In this document: piece by piece, positions 8,786-18,144 of the stretch
Layout of the letters: the number at the start of each line of letters is the position of its first letter
Numbering within the stretch: the stretch's first letter is position 1
Origin: Methylosinus sp. Sm6
GTDB lineage: Bacteria; Pseudomonadota; Alphaproteobacteria; Rhizobiales; Beijerinckiaceae
DNA length: 64,000 nt
Reading direction: 5' to 3'
Assembly (NCBI RefSeq): GCF_019802345.1
Contig: NZ_JAINDZ010000022.1
Coordinates: 1-64,000 of the forward strand
The notes under the pieces: model-generated
Database searches by the model: none
The model's input: only the letters and a program-made list of their open reading frames with translations
What the model was told of the DNA's origin: nothing
Position numbers and translations under genes: made by a program

Positions 8786-9475
8786 CTAAATGACGCCGAT
8801 CGAGCGGCCGATCCGATGATAGATCCTATGGACAATGCCGTTCACATGCGCCACGTAAGGGACCATTCCCTGTCCGACGGCTCTCGGATCGGCCGGCGTG
8901 CATTTGTACCGCCCCAGATCGACGAGGGCCGGCTTGCCCGAATAGGGCTTTCTCGCCACGAGCATCGCATCTGCCTGGGTCGCGCTATACCATTCCTTGT
9001 TGTCTTTCGATGGCGCGCTGTTGGTATGCGCATGCAGAACCTCCAGATTGACGTATCTTGCGAGGGCGATCATTCCATCCGTGAAAAATCGCCAGCAATC
9101 GACGGGGTACCGATGCTCGGCAAAGCCATTGGGAGCGATGATGCACAAGACCCCGTCCTTCTTCAGCACCCTGGTCATCTCGGCGACGGTGATCCAAAAG
9201 AACTCGATATGCTCGAGCGCCTGGCCCGAGATCACCACATCGAAGCTGTCGTCCGCCAATTCCTTCCAGGAATAGGGAGATTCCGGCACGAAATCCACGT
9301 TCGGGCCGGCCTCGATGTCCAAGCCGACATATTCGAACCTCGGATCGTCGAAAATTCTCCTGTAGGTGCCATTGACGCCGTAGCTCCCGACATCGAGAAT
9401 CTTTGTCCTTTTGTCATGTGCCGACACATAATTTTGAACGAACCACTCCATTCTCAGCAACGAGCTTTTGTGCAT
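8786..9475 (-). CDS. Class I SAM-dependent methyltransferase
   Basis: The 229-residue protein starts at the ATG at 9475, which is preceded by a strong GAGAGGAGGG ribosome-binding site; earlier in-frame starts lack one. SAM-binding motifs are KILDVGSYGVNGTYR (motif I), YVGLDIEAGPNVDFV (acidic loop), SFDVVISGQALEHI (motif III) and VLKKDGVLCIIAPNG, the Methyltransf_11 pattern. Position among glycosyltransferases suggests it methylates a sugar of the polysaccharide or its lipid-linked intermediate; the substrate cannot be read from the sequence. Confidence 0.8.
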   Translation of the reverse strand: MHKSSLLRMEWFVQNYVSAHDKRTKILDVGSYGVNGTYRRIFDDPRFEYVGLDIEAGPNVDFVPESPYSWKELADDSFDVVISGQALEHIEFFWITVAEMTRVLKKDGVLCIIAPNGFAEHRYPVDCWRFFTDGMIALARYVNLEVLHAHTNSAPSKDNKEWYSATQADAMLVARKPYSGKPALVDLGRYKCTPADPRAVGQGMVPYVAHVNGIVHRIYHRIGRSIGVI

Positions 9476-9615
9476 GAATAGCCCTCCTCTCATCGAACAG
9501 CGGCATTTTGCGCTGATCTCTCCAGTGATGGAGACGCCGAAAGCGCGCACGCTCGACGTCGCAGCCATCGCCTTCGTTCTTGCCCGGAGGCAGTCGACGG
9601 CAGCATCAGCGGCTT

Positions 9616-10388
9616 TCAATCGACGGCTTCATGTTCTGGAATTTTGACGTGAAGCCTCGGAAGCTGCCGGCGCTTCCTGACGGCGGCGAGACCGTCGAAG
9701 AATTGGATGCTTTCGATCTCGGTCGTCCGCTCCGCCGAGCGCAAGCCCTTGCGCCAGTAATGCCTGTGCATGTCGTCGATCTTTTCCTTCAGGAATTCGA
9801 TCGCCGTGCCCTTGCGCTCGAGTCCGCCGTCGTAGCACAGCGGCCAGTAGGCCGTTTGCATGTCCTCGATGATGTAGAGGCAGCCTTCGTCGAGCAGCGG
9901 AAAAAGCGCGTCGAAGCTCGCGCGCTGATCACTCGCAATATGGGAGCCGTCATCCAGCACAACGTCCAGCCCGCCCATTTCATCGACGACGCTGCGGAGA
10001 AAATCAGGTCGCTCTGCGAGCCGATGCGAACGAGCGCATCGTCGCCACCATAGGACGCGCATTGCGGGTTTATGTCGATTCCGAATATGCGCGCCTCCTT
10101 GCCCAAAAGCTTGCGCCAAAGTGCGAGAGAGCCGCCCTTATAAACGCCGATCTCAAGCATCTTGACGTCGGCGCCGCTATACGGCCCCAGCAAACAATCG
10201 TAAATCGGAAGATAATGCAGCCATTTGTAGACCATCCTTCCGTTGTTAGAAAAAAATATCTCGGCGGAACGCCCTCTATACCGAGACCTCAGCTCGTCTG
10301 TCGCGCTCGCGTAGAATTCGGAAACGGCCGGGTGCGGGAATATGAAATGCCGAAATCTGTTTTCGAGGCGCGCGAATATCGAAAACAT
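9616..10388 (-). pseudogene. Class I SAM-dependent methyltransferase, frameshifted
   Basis: The N-terminal part reads well from the ATG at 10388 (good GGAGG upstream) through MLEIGVYKGGSLALWR, IFGIDINPQCASYGG and VRIGSQSD, then the frame goes out. The continuation PDFLRSVVDEMGGLDVVLDDG and IIEDMQTAYWP is in another minus-strand frame down to 9616. Adding one C in the CC at about 10007-10008 restores SDPDFLRSVV and a single protein of about 257 residues, which matches the sugar-cluster methyltransferases that carry EIGVxxGGSLxxW and VLDDGSH. Either a real one-base deletion or a sequencing error explains this. Its neighbours on both sides are intact. Confidence 0.75.
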
Positions 10389-10445
10389 TTCTTACCTCCA
10401 AAGACCACCGCAAAAATCGTGAGCCCCCGAAGCGGGGCGCGCTTA

Positions 10446-11585
10446 TTATCCAGCTGGAGCCCGAGAATTCGCTAGGACATCCTCCCAGACGTCGAGCACC
10501 TTCGGCAGCCGATATGCCTCTCGAATTCGCATCGCGCTTGCGCGAGAAAGTCGCTCGATCTCTTCGGGAGCGGCCATTAATCGTTCCAATGCGATCGCCA
10601 GCGCCTCGACTCGGTCTCTTTTTCCATCGACGAGAACACCATTCACGTCGTTTTCGATCAGCGTGTCGGTTCCGGGACAATCATCGAAGGCCACTGCCGG
10701 CGTGCCACTGATCAAGGACTCGGCCGTCGCCAAGCCGAAGCTTTCATATCTCGACGGCGACACGAAGAGGCGGGCTTTGCGATATTCGAGGTCGATTTCC
10801 CTGATCGCGCCAGGCAGGTCGACACGATCTCTAAGGCCCAAATCGGCAACCTGCCGTTCGAGGTCGCCGCGCAGCTCTCCCTCGCCGACGATCCTCAAGG
10901 TCCAATCGGGAAAGCGCCATGCGAGTCTGGCGAAAGCGGCGATGAGGCAGGCGTGATCCTTCTGCGAGGCGAGGCGTCCGACCGCGAGCAATATCTTTCG
11001 ATCCGCGGCAGCCTCTTTCACAGTCGAACCTTCGGGCGGCGGCGAGCCGATCGGATTGGGCACGACAACCATCCTGCGCCTCAGCCAATATGAAAATTGC
11101 ATTCTGATCTGCTCGGAAACGACAGTGATCCTGATCGCGATCAAGGGCGTGAGCATGAGGAGCGCTTGCTGAAAAGGCCGGAGTCGATAATGCTCGAAGC
11201 CTATGTGCTCGCTCGCGACCACGGGAATGCCCGTGCCCACGAGCGCCATTCCGATCGGAATATACGAGCTGTGCATGAAGGCGATGACGACGTCCGGACG
11301 ACGGTCCAATATTTCTCGCCGGATGAGCCAGACACGCTTGACGACTTCCCAGAGCTTCGAGCTGCGCTCGACCGTTCCGACGCCCAGAAACAACCGCTGC
11401 ACGGAGGGAGAGAGCGGATAGTACGGCTGCGTATCGGGCGGATCGCTGGTGATGAGAGTGACGCAGTGCCCGCGGTCGACGAGCCCGGATGCGACACTGG
11501 CGAGCACGCGCTCCGCGCCGCCGCCGGGAAGGCTCATGGCCTTGATCACAAGCGCTATATTCAGGCGAGACACAGGCTCCTCCAT
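10446..11585 (-). CDS. Glycosyltransferase family 4 (GT-B)
   Basis: The 379-residue protein is a retaining GT-B enzyme. The N-terminal domain has ALVIKAMSLPGGGAERVLASVA, and the C-terminal nucleotide-sugar domain has LLAVGRLASQKDH, LRIVGEGELRGDLE, LFVSPSRYESFGLATAESL and the acidic E-x7-E region. A GTG at 11573 preceded by GGAGGAG is an alternative start that would remove four residues. It follows the GT4 gene at 11.6-12.7 kb by five bases, so both are in one operon. Donor and acceptor are unknown. Confidence 0.88.
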   Translation of the reverse strand: MEEPVSRLNIALVIKAMSLPGGGAERVLASVASGLVDRGHCVTLITSDPPDTQPYYPLSPSVQRLFLGVGTVERSSKLWEVVKRVWLIRREILDRRPDVVIAFMHSSYIPIGMALVGTGIPVVASEHIGFEHYRLRPFQQALLMLTPLIAIRITVVSEQIRMQFSYWLRRRMVVVPNPIGSPPPEGSTVKEAAADRKILLAVGRLASQKDHACLIAAFARLAWRFPDWTLRIVGEGELRGDLERQVADLGLRDRVDLPGAIREIDLEYRKARLFVSPSRYESFGLATAESLISGTPAVAFDDCPGTDTLIENDVNGVLVDGKRDRVEALAIALERLMAAPEEIERLSRASAMRIREAYRLPKVLDVWEDVLANSRAPAG

Positions 11586-11590
11586 TGTCG

Positions 11591-12694
11591 TTATGCCAGC
11601 CCCAGGGCGGCGAGATGACGCGCGACGACCTCATCCGTCGTGAACGGACGCACGGCCTCCTGCAGCTTCTCGGCCTTCGGCTTCGTCTCGAGCGCTCTCA
11701 GGATCGCCCGCGCCAGGTCCTGCGGCGATCCGACCGGAACCAACTCACCGAACTCGCCATCCTTCAGCACCTCGCGCGGACCCGTGGGACAATTCGTCGA
11801 GACGACGGGACAGCCGCAAGCCATGGCCTCCACGAGGACATTGGGCAGACCTTCGACGCGGGACGCAAGAACGAACAGCCGCGCCTTCTGGAAATACTTC
11901 AGCGGATTGCTCTGGAATCCGAGGAGCTGCGCGCGATCTGCGAGCTCCAATCGATCGATCAGCGCCTGCAATTCCTCCCGCAGGGGACCGTCTCCCAAAA
12001 TGACGAGCCGTGCGAATCTGCTGTCGTTGACGATCTTGACCGCTGCGATCACATCCGCGAATCTCTTTTCCGGCGCCAGCCGGCCAGCGGAAACGATGAG
12101 CGGAACGTCCGTATCCGCGAACCACGGATGGTCCACGCTTTCGTTCTTCTTTCGATGCAAATCGTCGTCGACAATGACATTGTAGATAGCCCTGTGGCGG
12201 GTCTGGCCGAAAACATTCCGATATTGCCCGACCATGTCTTTCGAGACGCATGTCAGCACGTCGGCTCTTCGCCACAGCAGCCGGCTGGCCTGCTTTAAAA
12301 CCCATTTCTTGGAGAACGGAACGTTCGAATAGGCCTCATAGGGAGTGACGCGGGAGGAAACGCTCAATTTCGCACGCGATCCAGAAAGATATGTGGCGAA
12401 GGCCACCACAGCGTTGAGGTGATCCTCCGCGGAGAAGATCACATCCGGCTGCCTCTCGCTGATGAAGCGCGTGATGGGGATCAGCAGATTGACGGCGCGC
12501 GGTTGGCCGAAGTCATATATGCTTACTCCCCCGCTCTTCGGCGCGTCGACGCCGGGGGGCACATAGCCGAAAACGAAGTCCACGCGGTATCCTCTCTCGA
12601 GGAAGGCCTTGGCGAGACGAAGCTGAGCCAGAGGCACGCCCGACACGGAATATCTCGCGGTAAAAAAGCAGATCGCTTTGGTCACCTTTTGCAT
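11591..12694 (-). CDS. Glycosyltransferase family 4 (GT-B)
   Basis: This 367-residue protein shows ARYSVSGVPLAQLRLAKAF near the N-terminus and the GT4 donor domain VSAGRLAPEKRFADVI, LVILGDGPLREELQ, LLGFQSNPLKYFQKARLFVLAS, VEGLPNVLVEAMACGCPVVS. The E-G-x-P-N-V-x-x-E-A block is typical of GT4 enzymes of exopolysaccharide clusters. It lies 33 bp downstream of the next GT4 gene. Sugar specificity is not deducible. Confidence 0.9.
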   Translation of the reverse strand: MQKVTKAICFFTARYSVSGVPLAQLRLAKAFLERGYRVDFVFGYVPPGVDAPKSGGVSIYDFGQPRAVNLLIPITRFISERQPDVIFSAEDHLNAVVAFATYLSGSRAKLSVSSRVTPYEAYSNVPFSKKWVLKQASRLLWRRADVLTCVSKDMVGQYRNVFGQTRHRAIYNVIVDDDLHRKKNESVDHPWFADTDVPLIVSAGRLAPEKRFADVIAAVKIVNDSRFARLVILGDGPLREELQALIDRLELADRAQLLGFQSNPLKYFQKARLFVLASRVEGLPNVLVEAMACGCPVVSTNCPTGPREVLKDGEFGELVPVGSPQDLARAILRALETKPKAEKLQEAVRPFTTDEVVARHLAALGLA

Positions 12695-12727
12695 CCCGCG
12701 CGAGTTGGCTTATACGCCGCGAATGTG

Positions 12728-13831
12728 TCACCGACCGCCAAGCGCCTGCGCATACCGGGCGCGCGCCGCCGGATAGGAATACCGCTCTTCGTAAAGCGCC
12801 CTCACGTTTGGATCGAAGCTCGGCAATGAGACCCCGCCCAGCGAATTGATGGTCGCGACGAAATCATCACTGTTCTTGCAAATCCAACCGGCGCGCGCGG
12901 CGATGTCCTCATAGCCGCTGAAGGCCTCCGGCGTCCCGGCGATTTTTTTTCCGAACATCAAGGCCTCCGCGACCTTGGTCTTCATTCCCGAGCCGTCGAA
13001 AATCGGGGCGATCACGAGCTTCGCGCCGAAATACCATTGCGACAAGCTTTTCACGCCGCCGACAATGCGCACCTTCCCAGGACGCTCCAGATCGGGCTTC
13101 AACTCTTCCATGCCGCGTCCGACGACCACGGTCTCGCAATCGATCCTGGGCGCGACATTGTCGACGAACCAAACGATGCCGGCCTTGTTGGCGTAAAACG
13201 CGCCTCCCACGAACAAGACATAAGCGCCGCGCCCGATATCGCCGTCGACGTCCTGCGTCGACGTCATTTGATCTCTGAGCGCGAGGGGCGAGATCAACGA
13301 CGCGCCTCGTCCATATGTCCGCTCGAGCCCTCGGCTGTCGGCCTCCGAGAGCGCTATGATCACGTCGCTGTGCTTCACCGCTTTCCGCTCGGCCAGGTAA
13401 TTCGCGATCAGCACGAGCAGCGCGCGCGGAGTCCACGACGCACGAAGCGAGCCGAGGAAGAATCGCGCTTCGACGTTGTGGAAAAAGGTCGTGATCTTGA
13501 CGGGACCGCCCTGCGACCGCAAGGCGGCCGCGACCTCCCCCATGTTCGAGCCGTCGATGAAAACCTGCGTGATCCTATTTTCCTGGACCATCTTCAGGAT
13601 TGCGATCAGGGAAGCACGGCTCACCCCGTCGATGTGGCCGTTCATCGCAGCGACAACCGCGGCCGGCGTGCGCACCGGGGTCGGCTCCAGCTCGACCACA
13701 AATAGATTCTCTCCGAATATGTCGCGCAGACAATCACGGTTGAATCGCCAAAACAGCTCGCGTCCACCGGGGTATGACTCCCCCAATTTCTTCGTGACCA
13801 GCAACAGTCGCGGCATCGTGGAACCTTTCAT
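12728..13831 (-). CDS. Glycosyltransferase family 4-like
   Basis: A 367-residue GT-B protein. The N-terminal domain has LLLVTKKLGESYPGGRELFWRF; the C-terminal domain has AYVLFVGGAFYANKAGIVWF, VVGRGMEELKPDLE, VRIVGGVKSLSQWYFGAKLVIAPIF and GSGMKTKVAEALMFGKKIAGT, the pattern of the Glyco_trans_1_4 subgroup. A second ATG at 13816 (MPRLLLVTKK) gives an equally good N-terminus. It sits 25 bp after the GT4 gene that ends at 13857. Confidence 0.85.
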   Translation of the reverse strand: MKGSTMPRLLLVTKKLGESYPGGRELFWRFNRDCLRDIFGENLFVVELEPTPVRTPAAVVAAMNGHIDGVSRASLIAILKMVQENRITQVFIDGSNMGEVAAALRSQGGPVKITTFFHNVEARFFLGSLRASWTPRALLVLIANYLAERKAVKHSDVIIALSEADSRGLERTYGRGASLISPLALRDQMTSTQDVDGDIGRGAYVLFVGGAFYANKAGIVWFVDNVAPRIDCETVVVGRGMEELKPDLERPGKVRIVGGVKSLSQWYFGAKLVIAPIFDGSGMKTKVAEALMFGKKIAGTPEAFSGYEDIAARAGWICKNSDDFVATINSLGGVSLPSFDPNVRALYEERYSYPAARARYAQALGGR

Positions 13832-13856
13832 TCGGCTTTCGGGTCTCGTGTCGACG

Positions 13857-15002
13857 TCACTGCGCCGCCAGCTCCTCGTATACCGCGAAGGTCTGCGCGA
13901 TCACGATCTGCTCGTCGAATTTGGAAAGCGCTTTCTTGCGAGCGGCCTTCCCGAGGCGCTGAGCGAATTCTGGCTGGTCTTGCAGACGCGCGATCGCCGA
14001 GGCCAGCGCCTTCGTGTCGCCGACCGGCACCAGGAGACCGTCGATTTCGTGGGTGACGACCTCCCGACAGCCCGGCGCATCAGTCGTGACCAGCGCACGA
14101 GCACAGGCCGCGGCTTCGATCAGGATCGTGGGCAGGCCCTCGCGATAGCTCGGCAGCACGACAATGTCGACGCTCGCGAGCAGAGCGGGCATGTCGCCGA
14201 CGTGGCCGAGCCATTGCACGAGCCCCTCCGCCTGCCACTCCCGCAGCTTGCGCTCCGGCACGGCCGCTGGATTCCCCTCGTCGGGAGCGCCCGCCAGCAG
14301 AAAATGCACGGACCTGTTTTCGTCCTTCAGCATTCGCGCGGCTTCGACGAATTCGGCGACGCCTTTGTCCCAGAGCATGCGCGCCGCGAGCACGACGCGG
14401 ATCGCTCCCTCGGCGCGCGTGGGCGCCTCGCTCGGAGCCACGAACCGCGAGCAGTCCACTCCCGCGCCGCATATGAGCCGAATTCGTTCGCGCGGGGCGA
14501 TATTCGACTGTTCGAAGAAATGCACATCGTCTGGATTCTGAAGAACGAGGCGCGCCTGCTCTCCTCCGAGAGCAGCGCGCATCAGCGCCCGCAGCGGCGG
14601 CCGGAGCACGCGCGCCTTGAGTTCGTTGTTCGTGAAAACATAGCCCATTCCAGCGACGGCGCTGACGCAACGCGCGCCGACCAGGCGCCCGGTGAGCGCG
14701 CCATAAACTGCACATTTTATGGTGAAGCTATGCACGATGTCGGGCTGCTCACGCTGCATGAAGTTCCACAGCCATGCGAGAAGCGTCAGCTCGCGAAAAG
14801 GATTCAAGCTGCCGCGATCCATCGGAGCGGCCACCCAATCGAAGCCGAGAGATCGAAGCTTCGCGCCATAGGGCCCCGGAGGCGACACCAGAATCACTCG
14901 ATGGCCGCCATCGCGCAGCGCTGCGGCGAGAGATTTTTCGAAATTGTACAGATACCAGTCGGTGTTGGCGAAGAGAAGGAGCTTCAAAACGAACCATCCC
15001 AT
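13857..15002 (-). CDS. Glycosyltransferase family 4 (PglA/WbpX-like)
   Basis: The gene starts at the ATG at 15002 (MGWFVLKLLLFANTDWYLYNF) inside the end of the EpsG-type gene, overlapping it by 19 bp; the longer open frame upstream is out of frame with that gene and is not used. The 381-residue product has VHSFTIKCAVYGALTGRL, SAVAGMGYVFT, CGAGVDCSRF, VVLAARMLWDKGVAEFVEAA, LPSYREGLPTILIEAAACAR and TDAPGCREVV. This layout is that of N-acetylhexosaminyl-lipid glycosyltransferases such as PglA. That would agree with the GalNAcA precursor genes further upstream, but the sugar is inference. Confidence 0.88.
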   Translation of the reverse strand: MGWFVLKLLLFANTDWYLYNFEKSLAAALRDGGHRVILVSPPGPYGAKLRSLGFDWVAAPMDRGSLNPFRELTLLAWLWNFMQREQPDIVHSFTIKCAVYGALTGRLVGARCVSAVAGMGYVFTNNELKARVLRPPLRALMRAALGGEQARLVLQNPDDVHFFEQSNIAPRERIRLICGAGVDCSRFVAPSEAPTRAEGAIRVVLAARMLWDKGVAEFVEAARMLKDENRSVHFLLAGAPDEGNPAAVPERKLREWQAEGLVQWLGHVGDMPALLASVDIVVLPSYREGLPTILIEAAACARALVTTDAPGCREVVTHEIDGLLVPVGDTKALASAIARLQDQPEFAQRLGKAARKKALSKFDEQIVIAQTFAVYEELAAQ

Positions 15003-16081
15003 GGATAAAATTGATAAGGCAGCCAAAAATGCGCGTAGGTGGCGAAGTTCAGCCAGACAAAAAGGACTGCGCCATAATAAACGAGGATCGCAGCCGTGAC
15101 AACCGGCGCATCCGCGACGGCGGTCCGCTTTCCCTCCCTCGGATCGGGCGTCGCCAGCGCGTCCGGCATTCGCGCAAAGACGACGAGCTGAAGAGGGAGC
15201 ATATAGAGCGCCATTCGATCGATCGCCGTCGAGGCGCTCGTCACGGCCAGAGCAACCGGTAATGTCGCGGCAATGACCGCGAGCCATGTCCAGAGGTCCG
15301 CCTCGGCCTTCTCGAGCTGGAAACGCTTTCGCCAAACCAGAAAAATGATCGCCGGGACGGCGCCCATCAGAGTGCGCACGAGCGCTCCTTCCGATTGCAT
15401 ATCTGCCGTCACATAATTGCGATAGAGGTTGTCGGCGTCTTTCTCCAGCAGCACCTTGTAAAGACCGGCGCCGAGCAGAGCGATCCAGGCAGCCGTCGCA
15501 TAGCGGTTCTTCGAGGATGCGAGCGCCGCGATCGGCATGATCAGCACCGCCGTCTTGTGGAAGGTGGCTCCGAGCGCGATCCAGATCGCAAACTTCAAAT
15601 TGGAGCCTTTGCAGAGCGCGACGAAGCCGAGCATTGTGAACCCGAGGGCAATGCCCTGGCGGCTGTATCCCATGGCGACGACGATCACCAGATATGGCAT
15701 CGCCACCGCCAGCGCGAGCCAGGGCTGTGGCTGCGCCCGACAAAAAGTCAGCAGTCCAAAGGAGAAGATCGCGCCGCCAGCCAGATTGACGCCGTAGATG
15801 TCCCATCCCAGGCCGACGCTGATCCAATTGAACAGATTATAGCCGGGATCACCACGCAGCAGCACCTCCCCGAGGTCGAGACCCGCTGTGTTGTCCAGCA
15901 TCCTTTCATAAGACGCCCAGTCGCCACCCACTTCGTGGCGAAAACCGATCAGCAAGGTCAGCGACAGCCAGACGAAGTCCCAGACGATGGCTTTGCGCGC
16001 GTCGGCTATCGGCGCTTTCACGCTGCTGGAACTCGCCGCCAACAGCGCCGGCGCGAGGAACATCAGCCAATAGGGCAGCAT
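14984..16081 (-). CDS. EpsG-family polysaccharide polymerase
   Basis: This 365-residue protein is strongly hydrophobic with about ten membrane segments. LLIGFRHEVGGDWASYERML near the N-terminus is the RxxxGxDWxxY motif of the EpsG family, followed by GYNLFNWIS, VVAMGYSRQGIALGF and ALGATFHKTAVLIM (the family His). EpsG proteins act as Wzy-type polymerases of repeat units in the inner membrane. It begins two bases after the end of the asparagine synthase and its 3' end overlaps the next glycosyltransferase, so the three are translationally linked. Confidence 0.88.
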   Translation of the reverse strand: MLPYWLMFLAPALLAASSSSVKAPIADARKAIVWDFVWLSLTLLIGFRHEVGGDWASYERMLDNTAGLDLGEVLLRGDPGYNLFNWISVGLGWDIYGVNLAGGAIFSFGLLTFCRAQPQPWLALAVAMPYLVIVVAMGYSRQGIALGFTMLGFVALCKGSNLKFAIWIALGATFHKTAVLIMPIAALASSKNRYATAAWIALLGAGLYKVLLEKDADNLYRNYVTADMQSEGALVRTLMGAVPAIIFLVWRKRFQLEKAEADLWTWLAVIAATLPVALAVTSASTAIDRMALYMLPLQLVVFARMPDALATPDPREGKRTAVADAPVVTAAILVYYGAVLFVWLNFATYAHFWLPYQFYPWDGSF

Positions 16082-16082
16082 T

Positions 16083-18071
16083 CTAGCCGTTGGCCTCCAG
16101 CCGGTTCTGAAAGATCAGAACGCTCCAGAGCTTCGCCGTCCGGTCGCGCCGGCCGCCGAGATATTCACGCCATACACGCCGAATGGGCGCCGCATCGAAA
16201 TGGCCATCCCGTTCCAGCGTCGACTCCACGAGCAGGCTTTCCGCCCAATCACGCAGCGGTCCTCGCAGCCATTGGTGCAATCGAACGCCGAAGCCGGTTT
16301 TCGGCCGTTCGATCAGCGCGCGCGGCACATATTTGTCGAGCACTCGGCGGAGCGCCCATTTGCCTTGCCCGTTTCTGATCTTCTTATCCAGGGGGAGCCG
16401 CCATGCGATCTCGGCGACACGATGATCCAGAAAGGGAGCGCTCGTCGCGAGGCCGATCGACATGGCGGCTCGATCCACCTTGCATAATATGTCGTTTGGC
16501 AGATAGCTCATGCAGTCGCGGTACATCATCCGCAATTGGCCATGCTCCACACCAGTCGCCGGCAAAACGTCGCTCAATGGAATGGGCCGCTCTGGATCTC
16601 GCGCCGAGTCGTATCGAAGCACGTTCGACGACACTTGCCATTCCGAGACGAGATTGCGGTACAAATCGTCGAGGTCACGCGCGCCATGCAGGCGCGAAGC
16701 GAGCTTTTGCGCCTTCTCGCCCAGGCGAGCGACGCCTCGGCTTCCCGGCAACAGAGCATTGATCGGTCCGTTCAGGACCTCTCACCCCGCCATCGGCGCC
16801 GCCGCGAGCGACGCCGCGAGCGCGCTTCGCGCAGGATAAGGCAACCAAGCGAGGCGACGCCATATGCGCGGGGCCCAAAAGTAGCGGTGGTAGCCGCCGA
16901 ACAGCTCATCGTCGGCATCTCCTGAGAGCGCCACGGCCACCTGCTCGCGGGCTGCGCGACAGACCGAATGAGTCGGGATCCGGGACGAGTCGGCGAACGG
17001 CTCGTCGTAAATGGCGGGTAGACGGGGAATGATGGCGCGCGCCTCGGCGGCGGTCACGAACAGCTCGGCGTGTTCGGTGCCGAGATGACGCGCGACGGCG
17101 CGCGCATGTGGCGCCTCGTCGAAGCCCGCGTCCTCGAAACCCACTGTAAAGGTGCGCACGCGGCGCGCCGATTGCCGTTGCATCAGCGCCACGATGGTGG
17201 AGGAATCGACGCCGCCGGAGAGAAACGCGCCGACAGGGACATCGGCGAGCGATTGAAATTGGATCGCCTCCCGCAGCCTGTCCTCGAGCGCGCGCACCGC
17301 CTCGTCTTCATTGTCGAACAGCTGACGCGCGCCCGCTTCGACCGTTGCTCCCAGCGACCACCAACGCCGCAGGGTGAGGCCGCGGCGCGCCGTCGATGGG
17401 CGTAGCGGATCGCCGGATATCGTCCCGGCCGAAGTGTCGATGCTGAGATCGCATTCCGGCTCAAGCTTGTAGACGCCGCTATAGATGCGGACATAGAGGA
17501 ACCGCATGTAGAGCGCCAGCGCCTTGTGGCAGACCGGATTGGAGAAGCCTGGGAACGCGCGTAAGGCCTTGAGCTCGGACCCGAACACGAAATCGCGTCC
17601 CACCCAACCATAATAGAGCGGCTTCTCGCCGAAAAGGTCGCGCGCGATGTGAAGCGTGCGCGCAGTCGTGTCCCACAGCGCGATCGCGAACATGCCCACC
17701 GCGCGATCGAGCGTCGGCTCGACGCCCCAGCGCTCGAACGCCGCCAGCAGCGTCTCGGTGTCCGAATGGCCTCGCCAGGGCGCATACGCGCCAGCCTCCT
17801 CCAGCTCGGCCCGCATCTCCAGATGATTGTATATTTCGCCATTGAAAGCGACGACATATCGGCCGCCGATCGACCGCATCGGCTGCCGGCCATTGGCGGA
17901 CACGTCGATGATCGACAGGCGCCGATGACCGAGAAAAGCCCGCCCCTGCTCGTCGCCCCATGCGCCTGACTCATCGGGCCCGCGGCTCGACAATCGCTCG
18001 CTCATTGCTGCGACAATGGACAAGCCTCGCTGCGCCGGCCCGGCGAACAGGCATCCCGCTATTCCGCACAT
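16083..18071 (-). pseudogene. asnB: Asparagine synthase (glutamine-hydrolysing), interrupted by in-frame TGA
   Basis: The ATG at 18071 gives MCGIAGCLF, with the Cys2 nucleophile of class II glutaminases, then RGPDESGAW, GHRRLSIIDVS, FNGEIYNHLE, FGEKPLYYG, and in the synthetase domain FLSGGVDSSTIVAL and LSGDADDELFGGYHRY. A TGA at 16784-16782 stops this after about 429 residues. The same frame then continues as EVLNGPINALLPGSRG, LPNDILCKVDRAAM, PFLDHRVAEIAWRLP and RPKTGFGVRLHQWL to 16083, giving the normal 662-codon AsnB length. The TGA sits where a Trp codon (TGG) would fit. AsnB copies in such clusters probably amidate uronic-acid or other carboxyl groups. Nonsense mutation and sequencing error are both possible. 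Confidence 0.85.
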
Positions 18072-18144
18072 CGATTCGCTGCTTCTTCTCAATGACAATC
18101 AAAAGCGAACGGGCGCCGAAGACGGAAGGCGCTCTCCCCGCCGA

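Noticed and set aside
15003-15827. 5' extension of the GT4 gene that begins at 15002
   Set aside because: It lies inside the EpsG-type gene in another frame and has no homologous look; the ATG at 15002 gives a standard N-terminus.
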